This document shows positions 10,830 through 22,600 of a stretch of DNA of 64,000 nucleotides, one piece after another. The position numbers were made by a program, and so were the translations under genes. Where the stretch lies: the NCBI RefSeq assembly GCF_030445035.2, contig NC_080673.1, positions 182,819,216 to 182,883,215 of the forward strand, read 5' to 3'. Positions within the stretch are counted from its first letter, which is position 1. Each line of letters starts with the position of its first letter. The notes beneath the pieces are model-generated. The model made no database searches. It saw only the letters and a program-made list of their open reading frames with translations, and had not been told where the DNA came from. The stretch comes from Dasypus novemcinctus (lineage: Eukaryota > Chordata > Mammalia > Cingulata > Dasypodidae).

Positions 10830-12414
10830 TTATTTTAATCATTTTTGGTCACAGAGAGAACCCCAGGAGGAGGAATTGCTGCTGATTCTCTATATCAAAG
10901 CTCCTCAACTTTCATGAGGGGCAGCATCTTTTCCTTTCTCCCCAGTGTATTAAGAGGATCAGAGTGGGAGGGAGGGGGGGAAGGAGAGATGCTCTCAGGT
11001 AAGTCCACTTAGCAGAGGCTAAGCAGAAGGATGAGGGGTGCCCTGCAGCTTCCAGTCAGCTGGGAGATGCCTGGGCAGGGCTACCTACATGCCATCTCCT
11101 GGCTGAGAACCTTGGGTTCAGGAGAGGGTATCTTCAGGCACACATTCAGGGAACAGCACAGTAAGTTCCCCAGGTGCTCTGGCTACCTCCCCACGCACAG
11201 CGGTTGCCAAGGAGCTGTATTTATCCCTACCAGCAGCCAGAATAAACTGCAGAAGGCCTCACCACACTCAGCAGGTGCAAGCGAAATCTGGAGGAGAGAA
11301 ATCGCCTGGCCACGGAGTCCTGCCCAAGATTAAGAAGCAAGGATGCTTTGGTCTGCTGATACATTGGAACACAGGAACCTCAGGGAGGCAGGGAACATTT
11401 TCAGCTTGCTGAGCACACAGGACTTCTAAGCCTCGGACTAGATTGTACCTAAAAACACTCTACCTAGTCCAACCTTTAAATTAGAGCTTCTTCACCTACA
11501 AAGGCCAGTTTTGTTTTTGTTTCTAATTTCCTGTCCATCATGGTCCATGGTAAAAAACAAGAAAGATGAATTTTATTAGAAATAAAAAACACAAAAATTC
11601 AAAATGCAAGCCCAGCTTTTTCCTGCTCAGATTTAAAAGACAGAAATTACTGTCAAACTGTATCCATTTCTAACTGCTTACTCTCCATTCTATACTGATC
11701 TCATCACGGACAGTCTTGCAGATGGGCCTCCCCAGGGACCATTCTTTCATTTGCACTTCTTGGGAAAACACAGTGGCTCTGTTTTACAGAAAAGTCTGCA
11801 GACCACTTCCTGCTTAAAATATTTCAGTGTCTCCTAAATTAAGTAAAACTTAGCTTGACAGTTAATGAGTGACTGCCCCCCCCCACACATGGCCCTCAAC
11901 TACCACTCCCTTCACTCAATCAATCAGTCAAAATTCATTCCATCCATCCAAGTCTTGACCCAGTGCTTTCTCGAAATCATGTCCCCATCAGGTGGGAGGA
12001 TACCATGGTGCCCTGGACAGGGACAGCCTGTGGGACACCTGTGTCCCAGCCAAACCATCTCTTAAGTACACACTTTTAACTTTTCTGACTCCACACCTCT
12101 GCCTGTCTGAATCCAAGACATTTTTTCATGGCTCTGTTCAAATGACAGCTATGCCAGAAATAATAATCGCTGTCCTTAACTGGTCCCTGGCCCGTTTCAG
12201 CCATGGGGCTAGGCACCTCACATCCAGTCTTCCAGATTCTCCCAACAGCTCTGCAAGGTAAGTTTAACCACCTCTCCTCCACTGCCCACCTCCTAACCCG
12301 GGTTCCTACCCCCAAACCACAGTTCTTTCTCTGGAAAGTTTTCTGCTTCCACAGAATCAGAAAACTTTCTGCTTCCTCTTTTTCTTCTAAATGCCCAAGC
12401 TAGATTTTGCCCCT
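10830..12414. other. No gene recognised
   Basis: No exon is supported. An old MIR or L2 remnant may lie around 12165-12300 (tagccatgggg and ccaacagctctgcaaggtaagt words), but this is weak. Confidence 0.4.
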
Positions 12415-12654
12415 CGTTTTAAATAGTTTTTATTGAAATATGCCATACATTTAGAAAAGTACAATGTATTTGTGCAGCTCAGTGAATATACAGAAACCGA
12501 ACACACTCATGTAACCTGCACCCAGGTCAAGACATAGAACCTACCCAGCACCCCCAAGACCGCCTAGTGCCCCTTCCCCTTCACTCCCTTTCCCCCTCCC
12601 TAAGAGAAGCCATTGCCCTGACCTCTGAGAGTATGGGTTAATTTTGCCTGTTGT

Positions 12655-12745
12655 TTTGTTTCTAGGAGGCACCAGGAGCCAAATCAGGGGCCTCCCGTGT
12701 GGGAAGCAGGCACTCACCTGCTTGAGCCACATCTGCTGTTTTTAT
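12655..12745 (-). mobile_element. DAS-SINE monomer
   Basis: The plus strand reads tttctaggaggcaccagg, gggaagcaggcactc and cttgagccacatctgct, which is the inverted tRNA-like head of the short DAS monomer. It lies inside the old L1 fragment. Confidence 0.7.
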
Positions 12746-12761
12746 TCTTTAAAACTCACTG

Positions 12762-13180
12762 GAAGGAAGTGGATGTGGCTCAAGAAATTGGGCTCCCATC
12801 TACCACATAGGAGGTCCGGGGTTCAATACCCAGGGTCTCCTGGTGAAGGCAAGCTGGCCGGTGTGGTGAGCTGCCCCAGGTGGAGTACTGCCCGTGCAGG
12901 AGTGCTGCCCCGCACAGGAGTGCTGGCTCATGCAGAGAGCTAATGCAGCAAGATGATGTAACAAAAAGAGACACAGAGGAGAGACAGTAAGAGACGCAAC
13001 AGACTAGAGAGCTGAAGTGGTGCAAGAGAATGATCGCCTCTCCCACTCTGGGAAGTCCCAGAATCAGTTCCCAGAACAGCCTAATAAGACAAGCAGACAC
13101 AGAAGAACGCACAGTGAACGGACACAGAGAGCAGACAATGGAAGGAGGGGGGAGAAATAAATACATCTTTAAAAAAAACC
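12762..13180 (+). mobile_element. Dimeric DAS-SINE
   Basis: A first tRNA-like head (ggaagtggatgtggctcaag with ggggttcaatacc B-box) is followed by a body with gatgatgtaacaaaaagagac, a second head near 13015 (agctgaagtggtgcaaga) and the tail words cacagagagcagacaatgg and ggggagaaataaat. The head-to-tail double structure is shared with copies at 31365, 46945 and 58155. Confidence 0.75.
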
Positions 13181-13379
13181 TCAGTGGACTCTCCATGCAT
13201 GTTCTCTTGCAACTGACTTTTTTTGCTCAGCATTGTTTGTGAAATTTATCATATTGTTATGCAAGGCCGTAGGGATTATCGTATTTTATTGCATGGATAT
13301 GCCATGATTTACTCATTGCCCTGCTGATGGGTATTTGAGATGTTTCCAGTGCTATGAACATTCTAATACTGCTGTAGGC

Positions 13380-13466
13380 ACTTTTTTGGTACTGTGGCTG
13401 GGGATTGAACCTGGGACTTCGCATGCAGGAAGCCGGCACACAACCACTGAACTCCATCAGCTTCCC
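13380..13466 (-). mobile_element. DAS-SINE monomer, first of a close pair
   Basis: The plus strand reads ttttttggtactgtgg, ggggattgaacctgggac and caaccactgaactcc with end cagcttccc: an inverted monomer with recognisable B-box complement. Its neighbour in the same orientation starts about 119 bp further on. Confidence 0.7.
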
Positions 13467-13496
13467 TGAGTTGGTTTTATTCATTTGTTTCCTTGT

Positions 13497-13590
13497 TGTT
13501 TTTGTTTTTAGGAGGCACTGGGGACTGAACTTGGGATCTCCCATGTGGGAAGCAGGTACCCAACCGCTTGACCCACATTCATTCCCCGCC
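13497..13590 (-). mobile_element. DAS-SINE monomer, second of a close pair
   Basis: The inverted monomer includes ttgtttttaggaggcactgg, gggaagcaggtacccaacc and cttgacccacattc. The T-rich stretch in front of it is its reversed A-rich tail. Confidence 0.7.
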
Positions 13591-14233
13591 ATGGGCATTC
13601 TTGTACATGTCTTTGGTGAACTCAATGGATGCAATTCTACTGAATATATGTGCCAGGTGCCAGGGTTTGCATGTGTTCAAATTTAGAAGATTGTCTGAAC
13701 CTCTTAAAAGGCACGTTTTAATATTCAATACTATTTTGATTCTTTTATGAATTTGTTTCATTTCCCCTACTAGATTATAAGTTTTATTTTCAATAGAAAA
13801 AGGAAGCAGGGAGAAAAATAAGGGCAGGGGGGAAAGGATGAAGTGAACTCCATGGCCCAGATACATTGCATAAGGTCTAAGACACTTTTTCCATAGCTTA
13901 ATCATGAATGCAGTTGAGCTTCTTATCAGACAACCCAAAGAGGGAAACAAGTTACACAATTCCGAGTTCATAGGCTAAAAGTACCAACTCTTCAGTTGTG
14001 CCTGTTTCTGGCTCTGAAGTCAACCCTAATCTTCCTAAAGAGGCTATTGTTTGATATAAGAAAGATGTTTCCAACAACTTCAACAATAACTGTAAGAAAT
14101 TTTATCAGGCCTTCCCCCCAATAATCTCCTTTAATGAGGATATGCCAAGCAGTTCACTAAGAGCACCCCTTTGTGGGAACTAATGCAATCCAAAAACAAT
14201 TCTCAAAAGGTCTGACTGAATCCAAGAAAACTA

Positions 14234-14720
14234 GACTTAAAGTGTGGTCCAGGGACTCCTAGGAGTCCCCAAGGCCTTTTCAGGGGTTGTGCATGATCAA
14301 AATTATATTCATTATACTAAAGCATTTTTGCCTTTTGTACTTTCATCCTTTTGTGTGTGTACAGTGGAGTTTTCTAGAGGCCATAGGATGTGTGATAGAA
14401 GATTGGTTGCAGAGGCAGATATGAGAATCCAGCTATGTTTCTATTAAGCCAGACATTAAGGAGATTTGCAAAAATGAAAGAATGCTACTCTTCTCACTAA
14501 ATGATTTTGCGACAGAAAATATTTTTTTCACACAAAATGTTACATTAACCTAGAATGCATTTATTACTGATATTGTTAATGAACTCATTTTTAAAATTTT
14601 TAAAAATTTTTCTATAGATATATAGATATAACCTATACAAACAGGACTCAAATTTTAAGTTCTTAATAATTTTTAAGAGTGAAAAGGGAGCCTGAGACCC
14701 AAAAGTTTGAGAACTACTGG
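14234..14720. mobile_element. hAT-type non-autonomous DNA transposon fossil
   Basis: The element opens with aaagtgtggtccagggactc and closes with the partial inverted counterpart aaaagtttgagaactactgg, as in MER/Charlie-type hAT elements of mammals. Interior words (tacagtggagttttctagag, cagatatgagaatccagct, ccagacattaaggagatttg) match a common element of this group. There is no transposase frame. The subfamily name is left open. Confidence 0.65.
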
Positions 14721-16187
14721 TCTATAGGAGTATTTCCCCAAAAGGATACCACCTGTGGTCACTAACCCAGAAAATAATCTGTGAAAAATATTCTGTGATC
14801 AAATATACTTGGAAATTTTAGGTCTCTCCTGGGGAGCATCACATTAGATGCAAATGAAACTAATTAACTTTAATTCTTATGTTTCCTAAATGTATTTGGC
14901 AGAAGATCCCCTTCTTTCAACTGCTTCTATTATCGTCCTGGGGAACCCACTTTGGGAAACCCACGGATGAAATGCAAGGCCTTGTCAATCCTCATGAAGA
15001 GTTTCTCACCACCCTGCTTTTGTCAAGTGTGGGACAGCAGAGTGGATGTTATGCTTCTGACAGTGGGAAAAGTGAATCTTTTATAATACCAAGGTGCAGG
15101 ACAGACAGTCCCTTTATCTCTGCAGAGAGGTGTGCTGAGGGCAGGGGCAGGGCCAGGGCAAAGATTCACTCAGGAGACAAAACGAGGCCAACAAAGGCAA
15201 ACAGACAATCAAGGCCCCGAAGAGCTCCTCTGAGGAAACTGGACACCACCATTTTAGCCTGGACATCGTCAGAGCAGAAGGCACAGTGCACTTGCCTCAG
15301 TCCTAAAGAATTACCAATTAAGCACCTGCAGAATGTGTGGCTTTAAGTTATGGAACTTCCTAAGTGCCCCCTCCCAGGAAAAGAGCAGTCAAGTGTACCC
15401 TTGTTGAATAAACTTCCTTTACTTGTTGTCAACTGGGATGGGAGGCTAGGGAATGCTTACCAAAAAAGGATGATGTTGGTTTTGGAGTTATGTATCTTCC
15501 TTCTGAAAGTAATTATATAATTAGGCCAGGTGTCCATTAAAAAAAAACACATCCTAGTTTACAATAATAAAATTATGTCATGAGGAAGCTCATCTAGAGT
15601 CTACTATAATGCTTAAGGCTAGGAGATTTAAAAATGAAAGATGTGCCTCTTCAAAAGCATAAAATCCAGTGAGGGGCAGACCAGAGTGCCAAAGAGAAAG
15701 AAGTATTGTCATGCTCATCTTGCAGCACCTGGTATGGTAGCTGGTAGAGTACCAGCACTCAGTAAATACTTGTCTCAGCAAATTAGCTATTTACCTTTAA
15801 AATTTCTACTTGTAGACAAACAGATGAATATCACACAGTCAAAAAACTGGTCAAATAACCAGTCAAATATTATCCAGTTGAATATTGCTTCTTGGTATAG
15901 TTAATTTACATAAGATTTCAAAACAAAACAAAAAAAATTTTTTTAATGACCACACCCTTGTAAAATAAAAAATATGTAATTTTAATACACAGATTTTTTT
16001 ACTTCTGTTAATTCATTCTACTCAGCACGAGGATCAATGTAGTTTGACTTGTTTCATATTTACTTATTTTCCAACACACAGCACTCTTAAAACACAAAGT
16101 ACCTTGCCCTCAAAGAGTTTTATCAACTTTAATATTTTCCAAGAGCCCTATGAGGCAGTTCAGCATGGTGGTTTATCATAGAAATCT
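14721..16187. other. No gene recognised; 3' flank of SMIM20
   Basis: This stretch downstream of SMIM20 contains no recognisable young repeat and no supported exon. One plus-strand open frame of 155 codons (14879-15346) has no family resemblance. Confidence 0.4.
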
Positions 16188-16193
16188 TTTATT
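16188..16193 (-). terminator. Candidate SMIM20 poly(A) signal
   Basis: This is the first AATAAA on the minus strand after the SMIM20 stop codon, about 395 bases downstream of it. Cleavage would be expected roughly 10-30 bases further on. Human usage was not checked, so a more distal signal remains possible. Confidence 0.5.
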
Positions 16194-16587
16194 TGGAAGA
16201 TGGCAAAATAGACTCAGGTCTTCCTGAGCCCACTGGTTGCTTGTCTGAAAATTCATATCACTGCTTGGTTGGGTAAGTGGTAAAGACTGAATAATAAGCA
16301 GATCTACTCCAAACGCAGCTGGGTGAGGTAACTTCATTTTTAGAAAGCCAACCAAAATCATGAAACTTCTTAGTGGTGTGATTTGTTCCAGGGTTCTTTT
16401 GATATTTAAGGAGGGAAAGAAGGAGAATATTAATCCTTGTGCAGTCTTTCATCACAAGTACTCTTATTTATGGCATTACAGAGTTTTCTTCTCCAGCCCT
16501 CATCCCACAGGGAGCTGATTTATACTTGCTGCAGAATTGAAAGCATGAAGATGTCTACTTTCACAATCAGAGTTGGTGACAGCATTC

Positions 16588-16625
16588 TCACTTCCTGCCA
16601 AATGGATCAGACCATACTTTTAACC
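16588..16625 (-). CDS. SMIM20: SMIM20 coding exon 3
   Basis: Read on the minus strand, the acceptor is tttctttccatag with a good pyrimidine tract. The two bases gg complete the split glycine codon, and the frame then gives [11 protein letters not shown] and TGA at 16588-16590. This exon carries most of the phoenixin-14 core and the amidation signal. Because it is only 38 coding bases, it is easily missed by ORF-based annotation. Confidence 0.95.
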
Positions 16626-19600
16626 CTATGGAAAGAAACATGAATAAAATCAGGATTCATTTTTATATTTCCTATCACTTTCCTCAACCCCAAACAAACA
16701 AAACGTCATCCAAATTGCGTGGCATGATTCACCTATAGCTTGAGAAACCATGGCAGCCAGGAAGGACTTTTAAAAGGATTGGAAATTATCCCACAATAAG
16801 AAGATACGTATCTGGCTTCGTTTAAAAAACAAGAGCAACAAAATAAAAATGAACGTTGCCACAGATTGCAAGAGTTTTGGTTAATAAGCTGGAAATCTCT
16901 CATTCTCAGCCAAGTTAGATCATCTGAAAGTAACTAACCATTCAGCCATAAAGGGAGCTTCTGAGCTTTTGTATAAAGCAGACTCCCCATCAATTAAAAT
17001 AGCTCACAAGTAAACAGTATTCTCCCAAGAGGGTAGTATTTAAATAGGTGCTTGGTAAATAAGTCTGCAAAACAGCTATTCACACTTCACATTTAATTGC
17101 ACACTTGTTACATTTTTATGCCCTTTATCAAAAGCAAAAGAGAAATGTGGCAAACTTCAAAAGTATTCTGGAGTGAAATATTGAAATGAAGTCTTGGGGT
17201 GGCACCTATAAAATGGCAACTGTTGTGAAATAAACAGTAAAATCACAGTTTACCCTCTAAGCTAAAGAACATTCTCCTACTCCCCCACAACAAAGCAAAC
17301 ACACACACACACCAATACAAATGAGATTTTTTTTTATGTTTACCTGGTGGCTGCACATCTGCTTGAACAATACCAGCTCGATTTATGGCTTGTTCCTTCT
17401 CTGAGAAACACAACAGAAAATTTACTCTTTAGAATAGGTGGTGCGGGGAATCTCTGTATTTATATGGGTCAATGACCCGGGACAATTAGGAAACGACATT
17501 TACAGGGGTTACTAGATTCACAGGTGCCGCTACCCAAAATTCTTAGGTTGTGGAAATTAGAAACAGTAAGGCAAAAAAAGATTAGGTGTTTGCAATAAAA
17601 TAAAGAAAGCTATACTTCAAAGAAAAGCTTCCCAATGAACATCTTTTCTTTGTGATCTCAGCATTTTGGAAAGGCAACAAAACAACAGAAAAAGAACAAT
17701 TTGGAAAGAACTGGTGGGCGTGGTATTAGGAGGGGAAAGCTGCCGAATTGAAGGAACAAGTACAATTAACAAGAAAACGACATAGTTTATGTCTAAAATG
17801 TACTCCACAGAAGAACTAGACCCAGAGCTAAATATGCTGTTTTTGATAGGAAATAGAGCAGAAAATTAATCTTTGGGTGGGTGGCTTTGGTTTGGATAAT
17901 TGAAGCTTCCCTAATTGATTGCAGGTGCTGTGCCAATTAGAAAGCATGTTTTTAGCTACAGCGGCTAAGCCAGTCTCACTGGAAATGTCCAACAGGAAAG
18001 GGCCCAGAGAAATAGGCATTTTATCAGTGGGCTTCATGCACTCTGACAGATCTTTCTAAGTAGTTAAGGAGAAACCCAAGGTTTGTGAAAACAAAGACTT
18101 ATTATTTTAACTATCTTGACAAATAAATGACAGCTTTTCAGGAGAAAGACTTAGAGCCAAATGATGTTTACTACTAAATTACAGTAATTAAATGTTGTAA
18201 TCAGATCTTTGTTTTAACCAGGCTGACAGTGTTTCTTTAAATCCACATTTAGCTCTTACTTAATATTAGGCCGTTTTCTTTATTCTGGCTCGGAATTCTC
18301 AAAAAGTTATGCAAGCATAAATGTACAAGAAACAGCCTTTTGCCAAATCAAATATTCATTGAATCTGCTTCCCTTGCGATGTGACAGAAAGTCAATCCTA
18401 AGTGACCTACCTGATGGTTTTATCAATGCTAAGTTTGCTTTGGCAAATAAAACACTAGGCAAAGGGGATTATGTGAATCTTGATATTCAATTCTAAGACG
18501 GACAGAGAAAAGGCCTAGCATAATGAGGCCGATTATAGATAATGGCTGATGGCTTCCCTGGGCCTCTCTGAAAAATAGCAGGTGGATGGCAAACAAGACC
18601 CTCTGGACCAGATATGCCAAAAGACGTCTTCCATCTAGAGTGGATGATAATAGAGCCCCGAAGGTGTCACTTTCTGAAATAAGACAACACAAAGGTGTTC
18701 TCATTTCCTAAGATGGTTGAACCCTATCACTCTGTAACTGTGGAATTCTTAAAGTATGGGTCTGTCTCAAATGTGCTCTTAGAAACACCAAATATTAAAG
18801 GATCATTGTTGTCACAATTCTTGCCAGGAACAAAAATGGGTATAATCTCCAGACTTCCAAGGTTAAGGGCCCATTCTCTGAAATTCTGAAAGAGGGACAT
18901 AATCGTTTAAAAATACTTGATCATCGGAACACGCCCCAGACCTAGAGAATTAAGGAAATCAAACATCCTGGTGTACTAAACAGGTTCTCTAAGAGGGAGG
19001 TAGTGCAAAGCCCAAGAAGCTGGCAGGCTGTCCAACATGGAAGGCCGCTGACTGGTGGTGGCAAGGACAGAATGCCTAATTGTGTCCTAACCTCTCACAA
19101 TGCAGTGGAGGACCACGTGGAGGGAATGGAATCCCTGTCTTCACACTTTCTTGCTAATTGCTAATGAGGTTGGAGAGAGGCTGAGGATTTATTTTAAATA
19201 GGCCATAATCTCTTTATAATCCTCATTCTAATTCAACCAACTCTGTAGTCTGGCTTGGACATACTTTGCTGAACCAGTTCCTACCAAGTGATAACTCGGT
19301 AATAGCATCCTATCTACATCCTCTGTTTCTTTAATCCATTAATGTTTTATAAATACTCTAAGGCCGAAGCAGACGTATATAAATTCATCAAAGACATTTT
19401 ATCTGGGAATGTGGAATATGCTAAAAGAAAAACAGACATTGGTTCCTCAGGATTTAGCAAGTACATCTTGATGAGGTTGACAGTAGGTTTCTATTTTGCT
19501 ATCAACCAAGAAATAGCGACTGAATACAAACCTCAGGAAAAGGACAAACGCAGCAGCCAGGGGCTTAACAATGTGAACAAATCAGGGTAAACTAATTACT

Positions 19601-22600
19601 CACTTCAGCACTGAGCAGGTTTCTACCAGGAGTGAAATGATTAAAATGCAAAAATGGAACACTAGGCTTGGAGCTCTCCAAGGCAGGTTAGAAACCTCCC
19701 CATCCTCGTGTCTCAGCAAGCCCAATTCTGCCCCCTGGTGCTAAGGCAGTGTTTGATGTGTAGTTTTAATTGAGGATCTTTATCTCTCGTCAAAGGGCCA
19801 AGGAATACTATTAAAACTGGTAATGCATACAGATGGGTTGATTTTTGTGTGGCAATAAAAGAGTCCATCCAATAATTTTTAGGTCTTTGATAATGAAAAC
19901 ATTTTTATATTGAATGTCCATATTGGGAAATAAATCCACTGTCTGACTTGTTACTTTACATAACGTTTACAACTCACATGAACACGGTATACCCGTTCTT
20001 AAATGCCAGCTCTGTCAGCAGTCTTATAACTAACTAGTTAAGGATGCTCTAGTGCAAGACCTGCAGATAAACACCTAAAAACCAAGGCAGGCTATGACGT
20101 CAGGAGCCGACTCACTTCTACCCAGCGAGCAGAAAATGGCCCCCAGCCCCTCCTGCCAATGCAGAGTTAAAATAAACAGCAACTTGCAACTTGACATAAT
20201 TGGGACAAATGGCAAAACTGGAATATGGACTGTACATTAGGTAATAGCATTGCATCAATATTAAATTTCCTGGATTGGATAATTGTATTGTGATTATGTA
20301 GGAGCATGGCTTTGTTCTTAGGAAATACATGCTGACATGCTGAGGAATTTTAAAGCTCATGTCTCCAAATTATTCTCAAATGGCTCAGCAAAATAATGGT
20401 AATAGGTAAAATGTGTGTTAATATCATTATACATGTGCATGTGTGTGTGTATATATATACTTAACAGAGGGGGCAGCAAATGTAGCAATATGTTAACAAC
20501 TGGTAAATCTAGGTGAAGGTCTACTGAGTTTACTGTACTATTGCATCTTTTCCATAAATTAGGAGTATTTTGCTTAATAAAAAAATATAAAGTCACAAAA
20601 TAGTATAAATAAGTCAACAATGCTGAGACTATTCCACGATGATTATTTCAAAGCATCTTTTTCTAAAAGTAGCAAAAAATAAAAATTTTTAAATGCTTTT
20701 TCAGCGCTCTCATTTGGCTGCTGCTACCTAGACTCACGCTCCGGCTGCCTCCAGGGTACGCTACCACTGGATGTACACTGCGTAAGCGTGAGCCAGCTGG
20801 CTGAGGGCAACAAGTGGTACCGACAGCAACTGTGAGCCAGCTGGCTGAGGAGGACCAGGGTGGCTGTGGGAAACCAAAAGGTCACTTGAAGCACTGGCTC
20901 CTCCCAACCCTGTATGCGCTTTTATTTCCTCACCAGAGAGTATGGTTGAATCCAGGAAGCTAAAGTTAGGAAGACTTTATTCAGTCTTTCCATGCAATTC
21001 ACATGATTCTATGGTAAAAGGAATAAAAAGCATTGTAATAATGGTGAAGAAACACTGAAAAAATGTTCAACATCACTAGCAATTAGGGACATACAAATCA
21101 AAACTACAATGAGATATCATTTCACACCTATTAGGCCGGCTGCTATTAAAAAGTCAGAATAAATGTAGGAGAGGACGTGGAGAGATAGGAATGCTTATTC
21201 ACTGTTGGTGGGAATGCAGAATGGTGCAGCCACTGTGGAGGGCTGCCTGGCAGTTCCTAAGGAAGCCGACCTGGCAATAGCATTACTAGGTATCTGCCCA
21301 GAAGAACTGAGAGCACAGAAATGAGCAGACCTCAATCCACGCATGTTCACGGCGGTATTATGCATGATTGCCAAGAGTAGGAAACAGCCCAGGTGCCCAC
21401 CAACTGGTGAATGGGTAAACAAATTGTGGTGTTATACAAATTACGCAAATTATATACACATAAATATTGTGCAGCAGTAAGAAGAAATGAAGCGGTGAGG
21501 CACAGAACATGGGTGAGCCTAGAGGACATTATGTTGAGTGAAGCAAGCCAGACACAAAAGGACAAATACTGTATGATGGCACTGTTATGAATTAAATATA
21601 TTGTGTAAACTCATGGAGTTAATAATTGGAATATAAGTTTTCAGAAAATAGGAGGAGGGTAGAGAATAGAAAGCTGAGGGTTAATCTGGGCAGAATTGTT
21701 AGAAAGGTTGTTTGTAAATCTTTGGAAATGAATAAAAATGGTTAAAGCATATCATGGCGTTTGTAACTAGCAGTGCTATTTTATGGGTATGACTGGTTGC
21801 AAAGGAAAGTCTAACGTCACGTATATTACTAGAAGGAAAGCTAAAAACTGTAACATGGGACTGTATAAAATAACATACCTCATGTAAAATATGAATATGG
21901 GTGATATTGCATATGTAAGACTGTTTTTACAAACTATAAATATAAGTATACTAGCGAGAAGGAAAAAGAATAGCAGCTATGTACAGCAGGCAAGGCTTTG
22001 AGAGACTGAGAGGTGATGAGTTTTGTTTGTTGTTTATTATTATTATTGGAATAACGAAAGTGCTCTGGGAGTGACTGGGGTGATAAGTGCACAAACATGT
22101 GATCGCACAAGCATTTGATTACACCAAATACCACTGACTGTACTCTTTGGATGGCTTTATGCTTTATTAACCTGTACCAATAAAATTGAAAAAAAAAAAG
22201 AAACAATTGTAAAAAACAAAAATAAAAAAATAAAATCCTGCTGGGGAGGGGAAGCACTGTAATAGGAACATGCCCTTACAAGCTAAGAATTATTGCCACA
22301 TCAAGTGATTTTCTGCAGGGCTGTTCAGACTATGTGCTCTGAGTTGAGGGCAGCAAGGTGCAAGAGAAAAAGCTCATGGCAGATAGGCAGGGGACCAGAG
22401 GTCGCCTCACATAACCTTTTGCTTTGCTGTTACAAAGCCTCCGCTATCTTCAAGGCATTGTGCGGCAGGGGATTCAGCACTGGGCCAGGTCAGGGGAGCT
22501 GCAGTCTAGGGTCCACCCCGTGAATTAACGTGCTGAGTGACCTCGGACAAGTCACCTAAATGAGAGGACTGAAAGAACTCAAGTTCCTTCTGGAACAACC

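Larger units (their letters stand above)
12415..13680 (-). repeat. Old L1 (L1M-like) fragment carrying four SINE insertions
   Basis: Words such as tttattgaaatatgcc, gtgcagctcagtgaat, ttatcatattgttatgcaa, gatatgccatgattt, gatgggtatttgag, tgctatgaacattct and cattcttgtacatgtctt appear in the order of the 3' end of an ancient mammalian L1 read in reverse. The fragment is broken by SINEs at about 12655-12745, 12762-13180, 13380-13466 and 13497-13590. Confidence 0.65.

Noticed and set aside
14879-15346. 155-codon plus-strand frame downstream of SMIM20
   Set aside because: No family resemblance, ordinary composition and no splice or promoter context.
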